Positions 21,777 to 31,771 of a DNA stretch of 36,531 nucleotides are shown here, piece after piece. This stretch comes from Candidatus Acinetobacter avistercoris (GTDB lineage Bacteria; Pseudomonadota; Gammaproteobacteria; Pseudomonadales; Moraxellaceae). Under the pieces are notes generated by a model, which did not search any database, was not told where the DNA came from, and saw only the letters and a list, made by a program, of their open reading frames with translations. The stretch spans positions 1 through 36,531 of the forward strand of contig JAHLFF010000292.1 in NCBI GenBank assembly GCA_018883945.1, given 5' to 3'. Numbering within the stretch: position 1 is the stretch's first letter; each line of letters opens with the position of its first letter. Both the position numbers and the translations under genes were made by a program.

Positions 21777-22859
21777 ATGACCAATCCTCAGCACCCAAAT
21801 GATAACGATAATGAAGAAACTTCAATACTGAATGATGAGCCTGAAAATTCTGAAATGATCTTAGAAAAAGAACCTTTATCCTCTAAGAAAAAGTATTTAA
21901 TGTTGGCTTTCATTCCCATTATTCTAGCCATAATTGTTTTTGGTTTGTGGAAAAGCTATCAACCCAGTGAAATTGAACTTCAAGGTCGAGTTGAAGCGGA
22001 AACGATACAAGTGGCCACTAAACTGCCCAGTCGTATTGATGAAATTTTGGTGCAGGAAGGTGATGTCGTCAAAAAAGGACAAATCTTAATACGCTTAAAA
22101 AGCCCTGAAATTGAAGCCAAAAAACAACAAGCATTGGCCGCATTACAATCTGCTTTAGCTTTACAATCAACCGCAGATCGAGGCTCTCAAGATGAAAATA
22201 CCGCGAGCCTATATGCCAATTGGCAAGCCTTGAAAGCACAACAAAATTTAGCCAAAATTTCTTATCAGCGTGGTGCAAATTTATTTAAAGAAGGCGTAAT
22301 TTCAAAACAACGTCGTGACGAACTCTATGCTGCATCGCAATCCACTGCACAAATGACTGAAGCAGCCTATCAACAATATGCGCGTTCTCAGCGTGGTAGC
22401 ACACCACAACAAAAAAGCTCTGCCGATGCACAAGTTGAAATTGCTCAAGCTGCAGTGAATGAAGCCAATGCCTTAGAAGCTGAAACTGTTTTAATGTCTC
22501 CCATTGATGGTACTGTTTCTAAAACTTATGGCAATCTGACAGAGTTGGTCGCCACGGCTGTACCTGTCGTCAGTTTAATCTCAGCTGAACGTTGGGTCAG
22601 TTTAAATATACGTGAAGATCAATATCCAGCACTGACAAACCATCAAACGCTTGAAGGCTTTATTCCCGCTTTAAACAAAACAGTAACTTTCAAAATAAAA
22701 ACGATTAGTGCTGAAGGTGAGTTTGCGACCATTAAAACTACGCGCCAAACTGGCGGTTATGACGTCAGAAGTTTTAAAGTCCATCTTGTACCACCCACTG
22801 AAATGCCTGAGTTGAAAGTCGGCATGAGCGTTCTTTTTAAAATTAAAGAGCCCAAATAA
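21777..22859 (+). CDS. HlyD-family periplasmic adaptor protein
   Basis: This 360-aa membrane-fusion protein should link the inner-membrane permeases to the TolC-like channel. A cytoplasmic acidic N-terminus of about 40 residues precedes one transmembrane helix (YLMLAFIPIILAIIVFGLW). Then come the first lipoyl half (VEAETIQVATKLPSRIDEIL…GDVVKKGQILIRL), a coiled-coil hairpin at about 110–225, the second half (AETVLMSPIDGTVSKTYGN) and a β-barrel. The order matches E. coli YbhG and YhiI. GGAG precedes the ATG by 6 nt. Its stop overlaps the next start as TAATG. Confidence 0.9.
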   Translation: MTNPQHPNDNDNEETSILNDEPENSEMILEKEPLSSKKKYLMLAFIPIILAIIVFGLWKSYQPSEIELQGRVEAETIQVATKLPSRIDEILVQEGDVVKKGQILIRLKSPEIEAKKQQALAALQSALALQSTADRGSQDENTASLYANWQALKAQQNLAKISYQRGANLFKEGVISKQRRDELYAASQSTAQMTEAAYQQYARSQRGSTPQQKSSADAQVEIAQAAVNEANALEAETVLMSPIDGTVSKTYGNLTELVATAVPVVSLISAERWVSLNIREDQYPALTNHQTLEGFIPALNKTVTFKIKTISAEGEFATIKTTRQTGGYDVRSFKVHLVPPTEMPELKVGMSVLFKIKEPK

Positions 22860-24001
22860 TGTCTCAAGGATTTTGGGCAGGAATGAAGCGTGAGTTAGAC
22901 TATCTCATGCGTGAAAAATGGGACTTATGCTTAGTCACACTCGCACCTGCATTGATTATTATTTTATTTACTACCATGTTTGCACAAGGCAAACCTGACC
23001 ATCTTCCGATTGCGATCATTGATCAAGATCAAAGTCGTTTGAGCCATTCGATCTATGCACATGCTGCTCTCAATCACAGCTTAAAAATTCACACAGTCTC
23101 TACTCAATCCCATGAGGTCGAAAAACTTCTCAATGAAAATAAAATTTGGGGCTATATTCACATACCCAATGGCGCAGAGCAGCGTTTGGTTCAAGCAAAA
23201 GATGCGAATATCAGTATTGCGTTTAATCAAAGCTATTTCAGTATAGGTAATACGATTTCATCTGCCATGTTACTCAGTTCGCTACAAGCCATTGCCGAGT
23301 TTAGTCGCGATGAGTATTTGGGCAATGTCATTCCCTATTTAGATGCGCCAATCGCAAACATTAAAATCTCTCCGCTCTACAATCCACATCTTAACTACGA
23401 ATTATATTTAGAACCATATATGATTCCAGCCATTCTTCACTTGTTGCTTTGTTGCTGTGTAGCATTTGCAGTAGGACAAGAGCTTAAACGTCACACTCTA
23501 CAAGACTGGTTAAATTATCCATCAATTTGGACTGCTTTAATTTCAAAAAATCTAGTCTATATTCTGATTTTTTGCGCTTGGACTTGGGTATGGATGTTGT
23601 GGTTGGTCGAATATCGAGGCTGGTTTATTGCAGGCTCACTCTGGATGATATTGATCGGACAAATTCTATTTTATAGTGCTTATGCTTTTTTAAGCTCAGC
23701 TGTTGTTCTGGCCACTCAAGATTTGACTAAATCTTTCGGCATTATTGCCGTCTATGGTGGTTCATCTCTGAGCTTTGCTGGTGTAACTTTACCCTTAAAT
23801 AATGCACCCGCTTTTACTCAATTTTGGGCGAATATTATTCCTTTTACGCCTTATGCTCAATTACAAATAGAGCAATGGGTTATGGGTAGTCCAATACATA
23901 TTTCTCTACAACCACTCATGATTCTCGCGCTATATGTGATCGTTTATGGACTCATTTCCTACCTCTGTTTGAAGAAAATACGTCAAGGAGTGATTAAATG
24001 A
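22859..24001 (+). CDS. ABC-2 type permease, first of a pair
   Basis: This inner-membrane protein of 380 aa has the ABC2_membrane_3 layout. One N-terminal helix (LCLVTLAPALIIILFTTMFA) is followed by a periplasmic domain of about 150 residues with the family motif LPIAIIDQDQSRLS. Five further helices lie in the C-terminal half. Related proteins are E. coli YbhS, YbhR and YhhJ, which work with an ATPase. No ATPase gene occurs in this operon or window. The start overlaps the upstream stop by 1 nt and the end overlaps the next start by 4 nt. Confidence 0.85.
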   Translation: MSQGFWAGMKRELDYLMREKWDLCLVTLAPALIIILFTTMFAQGKPDHLPIAIIDQDQSRLSHSIYAHAALNHSLKIHTVSTQSHEVEKLLNENKIWGYIHIPNGAEQRLVQAKDANISIAFNQSYFSIGNTISSAMLLSSLQAIAEFSRDEYLGNVIPYLDAPIANIKISPLYNPHLNYELYLEPYMIPAILHLLLCCCVAFAVGQELKRHTLQDWLNYPSIWTALISKNLVYILIFCAWTWVWMLWLVEYRGWFIAGSLWMILIGQILFYSAYAFLSSAVVLATQDLTKSFGIIAVYGGSSLSFAGVTLPLNNAPAFTQFWANIIPFTPYAQLQIEQWVMGSPIHISLQPLMILALYVIVYGLISYLCLKKIRQGVIK

Positions 24002-25089
24002 AATCCCTCTGGCAGGCGTATTGTCTTACGTTTAAAGATATTGTCGGGCATAGCAGTATTTTTACGACACTCATTTTATCCGTAATTTTTTATAGTTTTT
24101 TTTACCCGACAGCTTATCAGGCGCAGCAAGCTGAATCCTTACCTATAATCATAGTCGATGAAGAGCAAAGTACGCTTACTGCAAATATTATTAACCAAGT
24201 CAGTCAAAGCCCCAGTGTCGATATCAAAGCTGTCACTGCTAATTTTAGTGAAGCGAAGCAATGGGTAGAAGCAAAAAAAGCCGATGGTATTTTATTATTG
24301 CCCGCAAATTTATCGCACAGTATTCATCATGGAGAAAATGGCGGAATAGGCTTGTATTTAAGTGCAGCCAACTTTTTAGTCACCAAGCAAATTGGACTAG
24401 GTTTGGCATCTTCTATTGAAAATAGTTTGGCTGAATATACTGAACGTTTTAATCAAATTTCCGCTTTTAACCCTGCGATATCGGTTCATCAAATTCCATT
24501 ATTTAATCCGCTTTCAGGTTATGGCAGTTATGTTTTTCCCGCAGTTGCACCGCTTATTATTCATCAGACCATTTTTTTAGGTTTAAGTATGCTCATTGCA
24601 GTCTATCGGGAACGAAAAACAAGCTTTAATCTTAATAGTTTTATCGGGATGTGCTTAGCCATCTTTAGTATTGGCTGCTTAGGCTGTCTGTATTTATTTG
24701 GCTTCACGCTCTGGTTCTTTGATTATCCACGTGGCGGGAATTTCTTTGGCATGTTGATGGCAGTACCCATCTCGATCTTTTGTATTATTGGACTCACTTG
24801 TCTCTTGGCCAGTTATCTAGATATGCCCGAACGTGCGGGTCATGTTATTGTTTTTACATCTATTCCACTGTTTATGTTATCTGGGGTTGCCTGGCCACAT
24901 GTAGCAATGCCTCACTGGATGCAACTATTGGGGCAAGCCCTTCCCTCCACTCAAATCGTGCAAATGTTTATCCAGTTAAATCAAATGGGCGTTAGTATTG
25001 CCATCGTCACGACTAAGTTGTGCTATTTATTGATTGTTGGATCTCTATGTTTCTTCTTTGGCTACCGTCGTTTAAGCAAACAGTTTTAA
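23998..25089 (+). CDS. ABC-2 type permease, second of a pair
   Basis: This is a 363-aa paralogue of the preceding gene with the same layout: an N-terminal helix (FTTLILSVIFYSFFYPTAY), a periplasmic domain with LPIIIVDEEQSTLT, then several helices including GYGSYVFPAVAPLIIHQTIFLGL and IVFTSIPLFMLSGVAWP. The two probably form a heterodimeric membrane channel. The ATGA overlap with the upstream gene indicates coupled translation. It is the last gene of the operon and is followed by the bidirectional gyrA terminator about 105 nt downstream. Confidence 0.85.
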   Translation: MKSLWQAYCLTFKDIVGHSSIFTTLILSVIFYSFFYPTAYQAQQAESLPIIIVDEEQSTLTANIINQVSQSPSVDIKAVTANFSEAKQWVEAKKADGILLLPANLSHSIHHGENGGIGLYLSAANFLVTKQIGLGLASSIENSLAEYTERFNQISAFNPAISVHQIPLFNPLSGYGSYVFPAVAPLIIHQTIFLGLSMLIAVYRERKTSFNLNSFIGMCLAIFSIGCLGCLYLFGFTLWFFDYPRGGNFFGMLMAVPISIFCIIGLTCLLASYLDMPERAGHVIVFTSIPLFMLSGVAWPHVAMPHWMQLLGQALPSTQIVQMFIQLNQMGVSIAIVTTKLCYLLIVGSLCFFFGYRRLSKQF

Positions 25090-25193
25090 GATGATATGAC
25101 GTTGTTTCTAATTTTCATCATCAGTATTCACATATAAAATATTTTGTCTGGACAATAAAACATGATTCTCTCATTCTAAATAATTTTCTAAAT

Positions 25194-25221
25194 AAAAAAG
25201 GACGCCGAAGCGTCCTTTTTT
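25194..25221. terminator. Bidirectional terminator between the export operon and gyrA
   Basis: AAAAAAGGACGC–CGAA–GCGTCCTTTTTT is a 12-bp perfect stem with a stable tetraloop. It lies 13 nt past the gyrA stop and also faces the end of the export operon. Confidence 0.93.
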
Positions 25222-25234
25222 ATTTTTCTATAGA

Positions 25235-28216
25235 TTATTCATCTAAAGGCTTTTCGTCAGTATCAGTTGTATCTATCTCTTGAACCTCAGTCGCTTCAAC
25301 TTGCTCAGTTGAAAGCTCTTCACCTTCAATCACTTCTACAAACTCATCTTCTTCGACAGCTTCAACAGAAACCACACCCACCAGTAATTCGTCATTACCT
25401 AAGCGGATCAGACGTACACCTTGAGCATTACGGCCAGTTTGTGCCACTTCAGAAGCACGCGTACGTACTAATGTACCGCCATCAGAAATCAACATTAACT
25501 CTTTAGATGCATCAATTGAAACAGCACCGATAAGCTCACCATTACGTTCAGAAGTTTTAAGTGCAATCACACCTTTACCACCACGTTTTTTGGTAGGGAA
25601 ATCGTCTACTGGGGTACGTTTACCGTAACCATTTTCAGAGGCACACAGTACTTCACCTGTTTCAGGCACAACCACCAAAGAAACAATGCGACTAATTAGA
25701 ACTGAATCAGAATTTTCATCATCTTCAACTTCTACATCAGCATCTTCGGTTTCTTCAACTTGCGCTGAACCAATGGTCACACGCATACCGCGTACACCTT
25801 TGGCAGAACGACCCATCGAGCGAACGTCTGTTTCAGCGAAACGAATCGCTTTACCTTCATTCGAGAACAACATAATCTGCTGTTCACCATCCGTAATTGC
25901 AACACCAATCAGAGTGTCATCGCCATTCAATTCAATGGCACGTAAACCATTTGAACGAACGTTACTGAACTGCTCTAACTCTACACGCTTAATCGTGCCA
26001 TATTCCGTTGCCATAAAGACATAGAAGTTCTTACGGACAGCTTCAGCTTGTTGTGCAAAATCATTGATGATCTCATCATCAAGATCAGTAGTAGATAACT
26101 CTAGACCTAACTGTTTCAACTGAACACGTAATGCATCAGAGATATCATCTGCACCGTCTTCAGACGCTGTCAAGGCTGCTTCAAGTTCAGCAAAATGACC
26201 ATTAATCACTTCGTTTTCTTGAAGTTTTACTGCATTCATCGTTACAAAAGTTTTGAATTCTGCTAGACGATCTTTAAATTTCTTCGGCGCATCAATTACT
26301 GGCAAGATAGCAGTGATGGTTTCATCTGCATCCAATGGCAATAGATTCACCATTGGGCGACCTTTAGAACCACGAGACGCTTGCGGTACGTCATAAACTT
26401 TCAGACGATACACTTTACCCACGTTGGTAAAACACAATACCGTTGCATGATTCGACGTTACAATCAGATGCTGAATGTAATCATCAGTTTTCATCGATGT
26501 TGCAGATTTACCACGGCCACCACGACGCTGAGCGGCATAATCAGACAAAGGTTGAGTTTTCGCATAACCTGTTTGAGAAACAGTTAACACCATTTGCTCT
26601 TCAGGAATTAAGTCTTCACGTGAAAAATCGATGCGTGATTCAACAATTGAAGTTTTACGACCGTCACCGTATTGCTGAAGGATTAATGCCAACTCTTCAC
26701 GAATAACATCCATCAATAAATCAAAGTCATTCAAGATCGCTGTTAATTCAGCAATTTGCGCTAAAATTTCAGAATATTCAGCATGTAACTTATCTTGTTC
26801 AAGACCCGTTAAACGATGTAAACGTAATTCTAGAATTGCACCCACTTGAGTCGGTGACAAACGATAAACACCACCATCAAAACCATATGGCTTAGACAGG
26901 TCTTCACCTTCAATAATTTCAGGACGTACCGAAACCGAACCCGCTTTTTCAAGTAGTGCAACGACGCCACCCGCATTCCACTCGCCAGCATGTAAACGCT
27001 CACGTGCTTCAGTAGGATTTGCAGACGTTTTGATGGTTTCAATAATTGCATCGATATTTGCAAGTGCAACCGTCAAACCTTCTAAGATATGACCACGTTC
27101 ACGTGCTTTACGAAGTTCGAACATCGTACGACGCGTCACCACTTCTTGACGATGACGAATAAATGCCGCAACGATGTCTTTCAAGTTCATCAACTTCGGT
27201 TGTCCATTGTCTAGACACACCATGTTGATACTGAACGAATTTTCCAACTGCGTGTTTTGGAACAAATTGTTCACAATAACTTCAGCATTTTCACCACGTT
27301 TTAAGTCAATGGTGATACGCATACCATCTTTATCAGACTCATCACGTAACTCAGAAATACCTTCGAGTTTTTTCTCTTTTACGAGTTCAGCAATACGCTC
27401 AATGGTTCTTGCTTTATTGACTTGATATGGAATTTCAGTGAAAACAATCGTAGTACGACCGTTTTTAGGATCTTCTTCGAAGTGATATTTACCACGAATA
27501 TGCAGACGACCTTTACCTGTACGGTAAGCATCAACAATCCCTGATTTTCCGTAAATGATACCGCCTGTAGGGAAATCTGGACCTGAAATATGCTCCATTA
27601 ATCCTTCAATACTGATATTCGGATTATTTGCATAAGCGAGACACGCATTAACCACTTCAGTCAGGTTATGAGGCGCCATATTGGTCGCCATACCCACTGC
27701 AATACCAGTTACACCGTTAATGAGTAAGTTTGGCACACGTGTTGGCATCACCTGTGGAATACGCTCAGAACCGTCGTAGTTATCTTCCCACTCTACAGTG
27801 TCTTTTTCTAGATCTGCCAAAAGTTCGTGAGTCAATTTACGCATACGAACTTCGGTATAACGCATTGCTGCTGCGCTATCACCATCGACTGAACCAAAGT
27901 TACCTTGACCATCAACCAATTGATAACGCAAGCTAAAATCTTGAGCCATACGAACGATAGTTTCATAAACAGCCGAATCACCATGTGGGTGATACTTACC
28001 GATTACGTCACCGACCACACGTGCAGATTTTTTATACGCTTTGTTATAGTCATTGCCCAATTCGTGCATAGCGAATAGCACACGACGATGAACAGGTTTT
28101 AAACCATCTCTGACGTCTGGTAATGCACGAGATACAATGACACTCATAGCATAGTCGAGATATGAGCTTTTCAGTTCATCCTCAATGGCAATCGGTCTAA
28201 TTTCCGATACGCTCAT
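25235..28216 (-). CDS. gyrA: DNA gyrase subunit A
   Basis: GyrA is the breakage–reunion subunit that introduces negative supercoils together with GyrB. The catalytic tyrosine is Tyr120 (AAMRYTE). The quinolone region reads [16 protein letters not shown] with Ser81 and Glu85, the susceptible-type residues for this genus. The GyrA box QRRGGRG starts at residue 563. The protein is 993 aa, against 875 in E. coli. About 80 extra residues lie between propeller blades near 640–730, a second acidic insert [17 protein letters not shown] lies further on, and the C-terminal tail is acidic. AAGGAG lies 6 nt before the ATG. It is a single gene with its own terminator. Confidence 0.97.
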   Translation of the reverse strand: MSVSEIRPIAIEDELKSSYLDYAMSVIVSRALPDVRDGLKPVHRRVLFAMHELGNDYNKAYKKSARVVGDVIGKYHPHGDSAVYETIVRMAQDFSLRYQLVDGQGNFGSVDGDSAAAMRYTEVRMRKLTHELLADLEKDTVEWEDNYDGSERIPQVMPTRVPNLLINGVTGIAVGMATNMAPHNLTEVVNACLAYANNPNISIEGLMEHISGPDFPTGGIIYGKSGIVDAYRTGKGRLHIRGKYHFEEDPKNGRTTIVFTEIPYQVNKARTIERIAELVKEKKLEGISELRDESDKDGMRITIDLKRGENAEVIVNNLFQNTQLENSFSINMVCLDNGQPKLMNLKDIVAAFIRHRQEVVTRRTMFELRKARERGHILEGLTVALANIDAIIETIKTSANPTEARERLHAGEWNAGGVVALLEKAGSVSVRPEIIEGEDLSKPYGFDGGVYRLSPTQVGAILELRLHRLTGLEQDKLHAEYSEILAQIAELTAILNDFDLLMDVIREELALILQQYGDGRKTSIVESRIDFSREDLIPEEQMVLTVSQTGYAKTQPLSDYAAQRRGGRGKSATSMKTDDYIQHLIVTSNHATVLCFTNVGKVYRLKVYDVPQASRGSKGRPMVNLLPLDADETITAILPVIDAPKKFKDRLAEFKTFVTMNAVKLQENEVINGHFAELEAALTASEDGADDISDALRVQLKQLGLELSTTDLDDEIINDFAQQAEAVRKNFYVFMATEYGTIKRVELEQFSNVRSNGLRAIELNGDDTLIGVAITDGEQQIMLFSNEGKAIRFAETDVRSMGRSAKGVRGMRVTIGSAQVEETEDADVEVEDDENSDSVLISRIVSLVVVPETGEVLCASENGYGKRTPVDDFPTKKRGGKGVIALKTSERNGELIGAVSIDASKELMLISDGGTLVRTRASEVAQTGRNAQGVRLIRLGNDELLVGVVSVEAVEEDEFVEVIEGEELSTEQVEATEVQEIDTTDTDEKPLDE

Positions 28217-28485
28217 GCATACTCCTTATTACAAACAGCGTCTTAATAACTGTTCGATTTATATAATCAATCTTGCAAAAAATTAACCCCCAAAAACACG
28301 GGATTAAAATCTAAAATTCAGCCCTCGATTATAGCATAAAAAGTCATTTTTTAATGCCTTCCAAGGCATCTTAATATTGTTAATTTTCTTAAATTTAGGA
28401 TTTGATTTGCAAACATTTATGGAATCAAAAATATCTGACAAATAGATATAAGATTTCACTCAAAATATTGTCATAAAAAAGCAAA
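28217..28485. other. gyrA upstream region
   Basis: This AT-rich region of about 270 nt holds the gyrA promoter and leader and reaches the terminator of the next minus-strand gene. No ORF or clear repeat was seen. Confidence 0.5.
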
Positions 28486-28505
28486 AACCTCCTAAAAAGG
28501 AGGTT
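28486..28505 (-). terminator. Terminator of the six-helix membrane protein gene
   Basis: AACCTCCT and AGGAGGTT form an 8-bp stem; read on the minus strand a T-rich tract follows. It lies about 50 nt after the stop codon. Confidence 0.75.
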
Positions 28506-28554
28506 CTAAAATGACAGCTTAAAATATCAATGTTCTGTACGTTTTATATTGCAT

Positions 28555-29166
28555 TCAACGTTTTTCGTTCTTATTTTTTTCAGCTTTCATCAAACCATAT
28601 GCAACCACAAATAATCCCAAAATCAAGGGAAATTCATACAACTCTTCAATCAAGTTTTTATTGGAGTTATCCGTTAAAAACAAAGTACCAATATAACGAT
28701 GGTGTTCAACTGCATCAGAAACAATTAGACCGATAAAAGCAACCACTAGCCCCCATATAGGTATGGCTGATGTTTTAAACTTATGCACAATCTCCTGGCG
28801 CAAACTAGACTGAAATAACGGCAATACGACAGACGCAATGAGTAGGATAGAAATGGTTCTAAAATAAATTTTAGGCACTTCTGGCAGGTAGTCACGCCCC
28901 CAACTGGTACTACGTCCAAACAGGACTAACCACCAACATATCGCCCATAACCAGAATTGCTTCTGCCCTCTTTGAAGCTCAAAAGGACGCATATAAAAAT
29001 AGCTAAAGAGAGCGAAAAATAGCAACAAAAATGCCTGCATATTTTCAATAAGACGAACTTCAGTCTCACCCAAAAATGTAAATTGAATGCCATCGAGAAA
29101 TGGAAAGATTATACATAAGAAAAGAATGACGAAAATCGGCCAAGATAACCTTGTATCAACCAGCAA
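28555..29166 (-). CDS. Hypothetical polytopic membrane protein
   Basis: This protein has about six transmembrane helices over 203 aa, with a polar FGRSTSWGRDYLPEVPKIYFR loop in the middle and DAVEHHR and NLIEELYEFPL motifs in the second half. The charged, probably conserved residues in these loops suggest a functional site, but I do not recognise the family. The open frame extends to a TTG at 29190 with no ribosome site. I prefer the TTG at 29166, which has GGGGGAG 7 nt upstream. It is a lone gene between gyrA and etfA on the same strand, with its own terminator. Confidence 0.72.
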   Translation of the reverse strand: MLVDTRLSWPIFVILFLCIIFPFLDGIQFTFLGETEVRLIENMQAFLLLFFALFSYFYMRPFELQRGQKQFWLWAICWWLVLFGRSTSWGRDYLPEVPKIYFRTISILLIASVVLPLFQSSLRQEIVHKFKTSAIPIWGLVVAFIGLIVSDAVEHHRYIGTLFLTDNSNKNLIEELYEFPLILGLFVVAYGLMKAEKNKNEKR

Positions 29167-29190
29167 GACAATACTCCCCCACCCATACAA

Positions 29191-29449
29191 TAGCCGTATT
29201 TATGAGCAAAGCTTAAAAAAAAAGAATGGCGAATAATATCACAATTTTCGTTAACGTAATAACAACACATTTATGGTTTTTTAGAAAATTCCATTTTCAT
29301 CTTTAATTATTTGATCACACATTTTTCAGTTTCGAAATATTTTACCATGTAGAGAAAAATTAAATTCTTGATAACTTTATTATTTAATATACATCCTCTT
29401 GATTATCAATTTTAAACTGAGCATAAAAAAATACGTTATTAAAAACAAT
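29191..29449. other. Intergenic region upstream of the membrane protein gene
   Basis: This AT-rich stretch of about 260 nt lies between the etfA terminator and the hypothetical gene. I see nothing beyond a presumed promoter. Confidence 0.4.
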
Positions 29450-29482
29450 AAAAATGCCCTAAAATTTCTTTAGAGCATTTTT
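29450..29482 (-). terminator. etfBA terminator
   Basis: AAAAATGCCCTAAA (29450–29463) pairs with TTTAGAGCATTTTT (29469–29482) with one mismatch. On the minus strand the stem ends in a T run. It lies about 24 nt after the etfA stop. Confidence 0.8.
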
Positions 29483-29505
29483 ATTAAGCATAGAAGATCT
29501 ATAAT

Positions 29506-30438
29506 TTAGATCTTAGACACCAATTCTGGTACAACTGTATTCAAATCACCAACTAACCAGTAATCAGCTACTGCATTGATTGGTGCTTCTTCATCTTTGT
29601 TGATCGCAACGATCACTTTAGAATCTTTCATACCAGCCAAATGCTGAATCGCACCTGAAATACCCACAGCAATATATAGGTCTGGTGCAACAATTTTACC
29701 TGTTTGACCGACTTGCATATCGTTTGGTACAAAACCAGCATCAACTGCCGCACGTGAAGCACCTTGTGCTGCACCAAGCTTATCCGCCAATGGATCAAGT
29801 ACAGAGTGATAGTTCTCACCTGAACCTACACCACGACCACCTGAAACCACAATACGAGCAGCCGTTAATTCAGGACGTTCAGATTTAACAATCTCTTCAG
29901 AAATAAACTTAGAAATACTCGTATCTTTAACGTCACTCACAGCTTCAACAGCAGCAGAACCACCTGTTGCAGCGACTGGATCAAATGCAGTGCCACGAAT
30001 CGTTCCTAGCACAACATCTTCTGATGATTCTACAGTTGCAATTGCATTACCAGCATAAATCGGACGTTTAAACGTTTTAGAACTTTCAACTGAAATAATA
30101 TCAGTGATCATGCTTGCATCTAGAAGTGCAGCAGCACGTGGAAGTACGTTTTTACCGTTAGACGTTGAAGCAGCAAAGATATGGCTATAGCCCTTACCTA
30201 AATCAGCCACTAATGCCGCAACATTTTCAGCCAATTGGTTTGCATAAGCAGCATTGTCAGCAAGTAATACTTTGCTTACACCAGCCACTTGAGCAGCTTG
30301 GTCTGCAACAGCTTGAGCACCTGAACCTGCAACCAATACAGTGATATCACCACCAATTTTTTGAGCCGCAGCAACAACGTTTAACGTTGCACCATTCAGT
30401 GCTTTGTTGTCATGTTCCGCGATAACTAAAATACTCAT
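29506..30438 (-). CDS. etfA: Electron transfer flavoprotein subunit alpha
   Basis: EtfA binds FAD and, with EtfB, carries electrons from acyl-CoA dehydrogenases to the ETF:quinone oxidoreductase. It has 310 aa. The N-terminal domain begins MSILVIAEHDNKALNGATLN. The C-terminal FAD domain has RIVVSGGRGVGSGENY, GQTGKIVAPDLYIAVGISGAIQH and KVIVAINKDEEAPI, the family signature. AAGGA precedes the ATG by 7–8 nt. It follows etfB by 18 nt in one operon. Together with fadH it marks fatty-acid oxidation capacity. Confidence 0.96.
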   Translation of the reverse strand: MSILVIAEHDNKALNGATLNVVAAAQKIGGDITVLVAGSGAQAVADQAAQVAGVSKVLLADNAAYANQLAENVAALVADLGKGYSHIFAASTSNGKNVLPRAAALLDASMITDIISVESSKTFKRPIYAGNAIATVESSEDVVLGTIRGTAFDPVAATGGSAAVEAVSDVKDTSISKFISEEIVKSERPELTAARIVVSGGRGVGSGENYHSVLDPLADKLGAAQGASRAAVDAGFVPNDMQVGQTGKIVAPDLYIAVGISGAIQHLAGMKDSKVIVAINKDEEAPINAVADYWLVGDLNTVVPELVSKI

Positions 30439-30456
30439 GATTTTTATCCTTCTGTA

Positions 30457-31206
30457 TTAGATCACTTTCGCTTCGTTTTTAAGTTTATCCACAAGCTCAT
30501 CTACAGACTTCACTTGTACGCCAGCTTTACGATCTGCAGGCGGCTCAACTTTAACTGTTTTAAGCTTAGTGCCAGCATTTACGCCATAATCTGCAGGAGA
30601 TTTAGTATCAAGCGGTTTTTTACGCGCTTTCATAATGTTTGGAAGTGCCGCATAACGTGGCTCATTCAAACGTAAATCTGTCGTAATGATCGCAGGAACG
30701 TTAAGTTCTACAGTTTGTAGACCACCATCAACTTCACGAGTCACCTGTACAGTAGTGCCTTCAACTTTAATTACTGAAGCAAATGTACCTTGACCCGCAC
30801 CAAGTAAAGCACCCAACATTTGACCAACTTGATTCGAGTCGTCATCAATTGCTTGTTTACCTAGAAGAATAAGTTCTGGTTTTTCTTGCTCTACGATGCC
30901 TTTAAGAATCTTAGCCACTTCAAGTGCACCGATCTCATCAGCAGTTTCAACCAAAATACCACGGTCTGCACCAAGCGCCATCGCAGAACGGATTTGTTCT
31001 TGCGCTTCTTTAGGACCAATAGAAACAACGATGATTTCTGAAACAGTTCCCTTTTCTTTTAAACGAACCGCTTCTTCCACTGCGATTTCACAGAATGGGT
31101 TAATCGACATCTTAACGTTTGTTAGATCAACGCCACTATTGTCAGGTTTAACACGAACTTTGACGTTGGCATCAACCACACGCTTTACAGCAACAAGAGC
31201 CTTCAT
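30457..31206 (-). CDS. etfB: Electron transfer flavoprotein subunit beta
   Basis: EtfB is the AMP-binding small subunit of the ETF heterodimer, 249 aa. It begins [20 protein letters not shown] and carries [63 protein letters not shown] and [29 protein letters not shown], the docking and signature segments of the family. A GAGGA ribosome site lies 6 nt before the ATG. It is the first gene of the etfBA operon. Confidence 0.96.
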   Translation of the reverse strand: MKALVAVKRVVDANVKVRVKPDNSGVDLTNVKMSINPFCEIAVEEAVRLKEKGTVSEIIVVSIGPKEAQEQIRSAMALGADRGILVETADEIGALEVAKILKGIVEQEKPELILLGKQAIDDDSNQVGQMLGALLGAGQGTFASVIKVEGTTVQVTREVDGGLQTVELNVPAIITTDLRLNEPRYAALPNIMKARKKPLDTKSPADYGVNAGTKLKTVKVEPPADRKAGVQVKSVDELVDKLKNEAKVI

Positions 31207-31637
31207 GTAATCCTCGGCTGTTATATCAAAAGTAAATATTAAGAAAAGTTATAATAACTCTTCATTTAAAATTTTTAGGTGCCCTATCTTGCAATGTGAT
31301 TGGCATTTCGGTCAAGTCACAATTCGCAAAAGTGTGGAAAAAATAGTGAATAAATACTTACTGATGCGTTCAATAATATTTTTAGCTAAATAACTTGTTT
31401 ATAATCAAAGACTATTTAAATTATTTTAAGCTTTGATTTATATTATTTTTTTAATTCATGAGTATCATAAATTTTTTTGATTGATTGAATTAATTTCCGC
31501 AAAAGTTCATCGCTTTCTCTCTATATTACCTATTTGTCTGATTTGTTAAATTCTGTCATTTAAGACAGCATTCTCATAAAACCTTACAATTAAATACAAA
31601 ATCGATGAACAATATTCAGACGAAATCATAATGTATA
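31207..31637. other. Intergenic region upstream of etfB
   Basis: About 430 nt of AT-rich DNA should contain the etfBA promoter. A candidate −35, TTGACC on the minus strand, lies near 31311–31316, but no convincing −10 follows. A small inverted repeat, CTGTC-ATTTAA-GACAG, is at 31553–31568. No ORF was seen. Confidence 0.4.
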
Positions 31638-31678
31638 AAAAAAGCACGCTATTAAAAAGATAATGAGACGTGCTTTAT
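31638..31678 (-). terminator. Probable terminator of the RhtB-family gene
   Basis: AAAGCACG pairs with CGTGCTTT over an AT-rich loop that can pair further. The minus-strand side ends in a run of T residues. It lies about 95 nt past the stop codon. Confidence 0.55.
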
Positions 31679-31771
31679 AAATTTAAATACTCAAAAAATG
31701 TTTATTTTTAGCACTCTATATTTGCTAATAGATGATGAATAACGACTTTTGGAAGAAGCATAATATAGAGA

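Noticed and set aside
27960..28117. Quinolone-resistance substitution in gyrA
   Set aside because: Ser81 and Glu85 are the susceptible-type residues, so there is no resistance mutation here.
31553..31568. CTGTC-ATTTAA-GACAG as a terminator or operator
   Set aside because: The stem is five base pairs with no T tract and no gene ends there, so chance is likely in AT-rich DNA.
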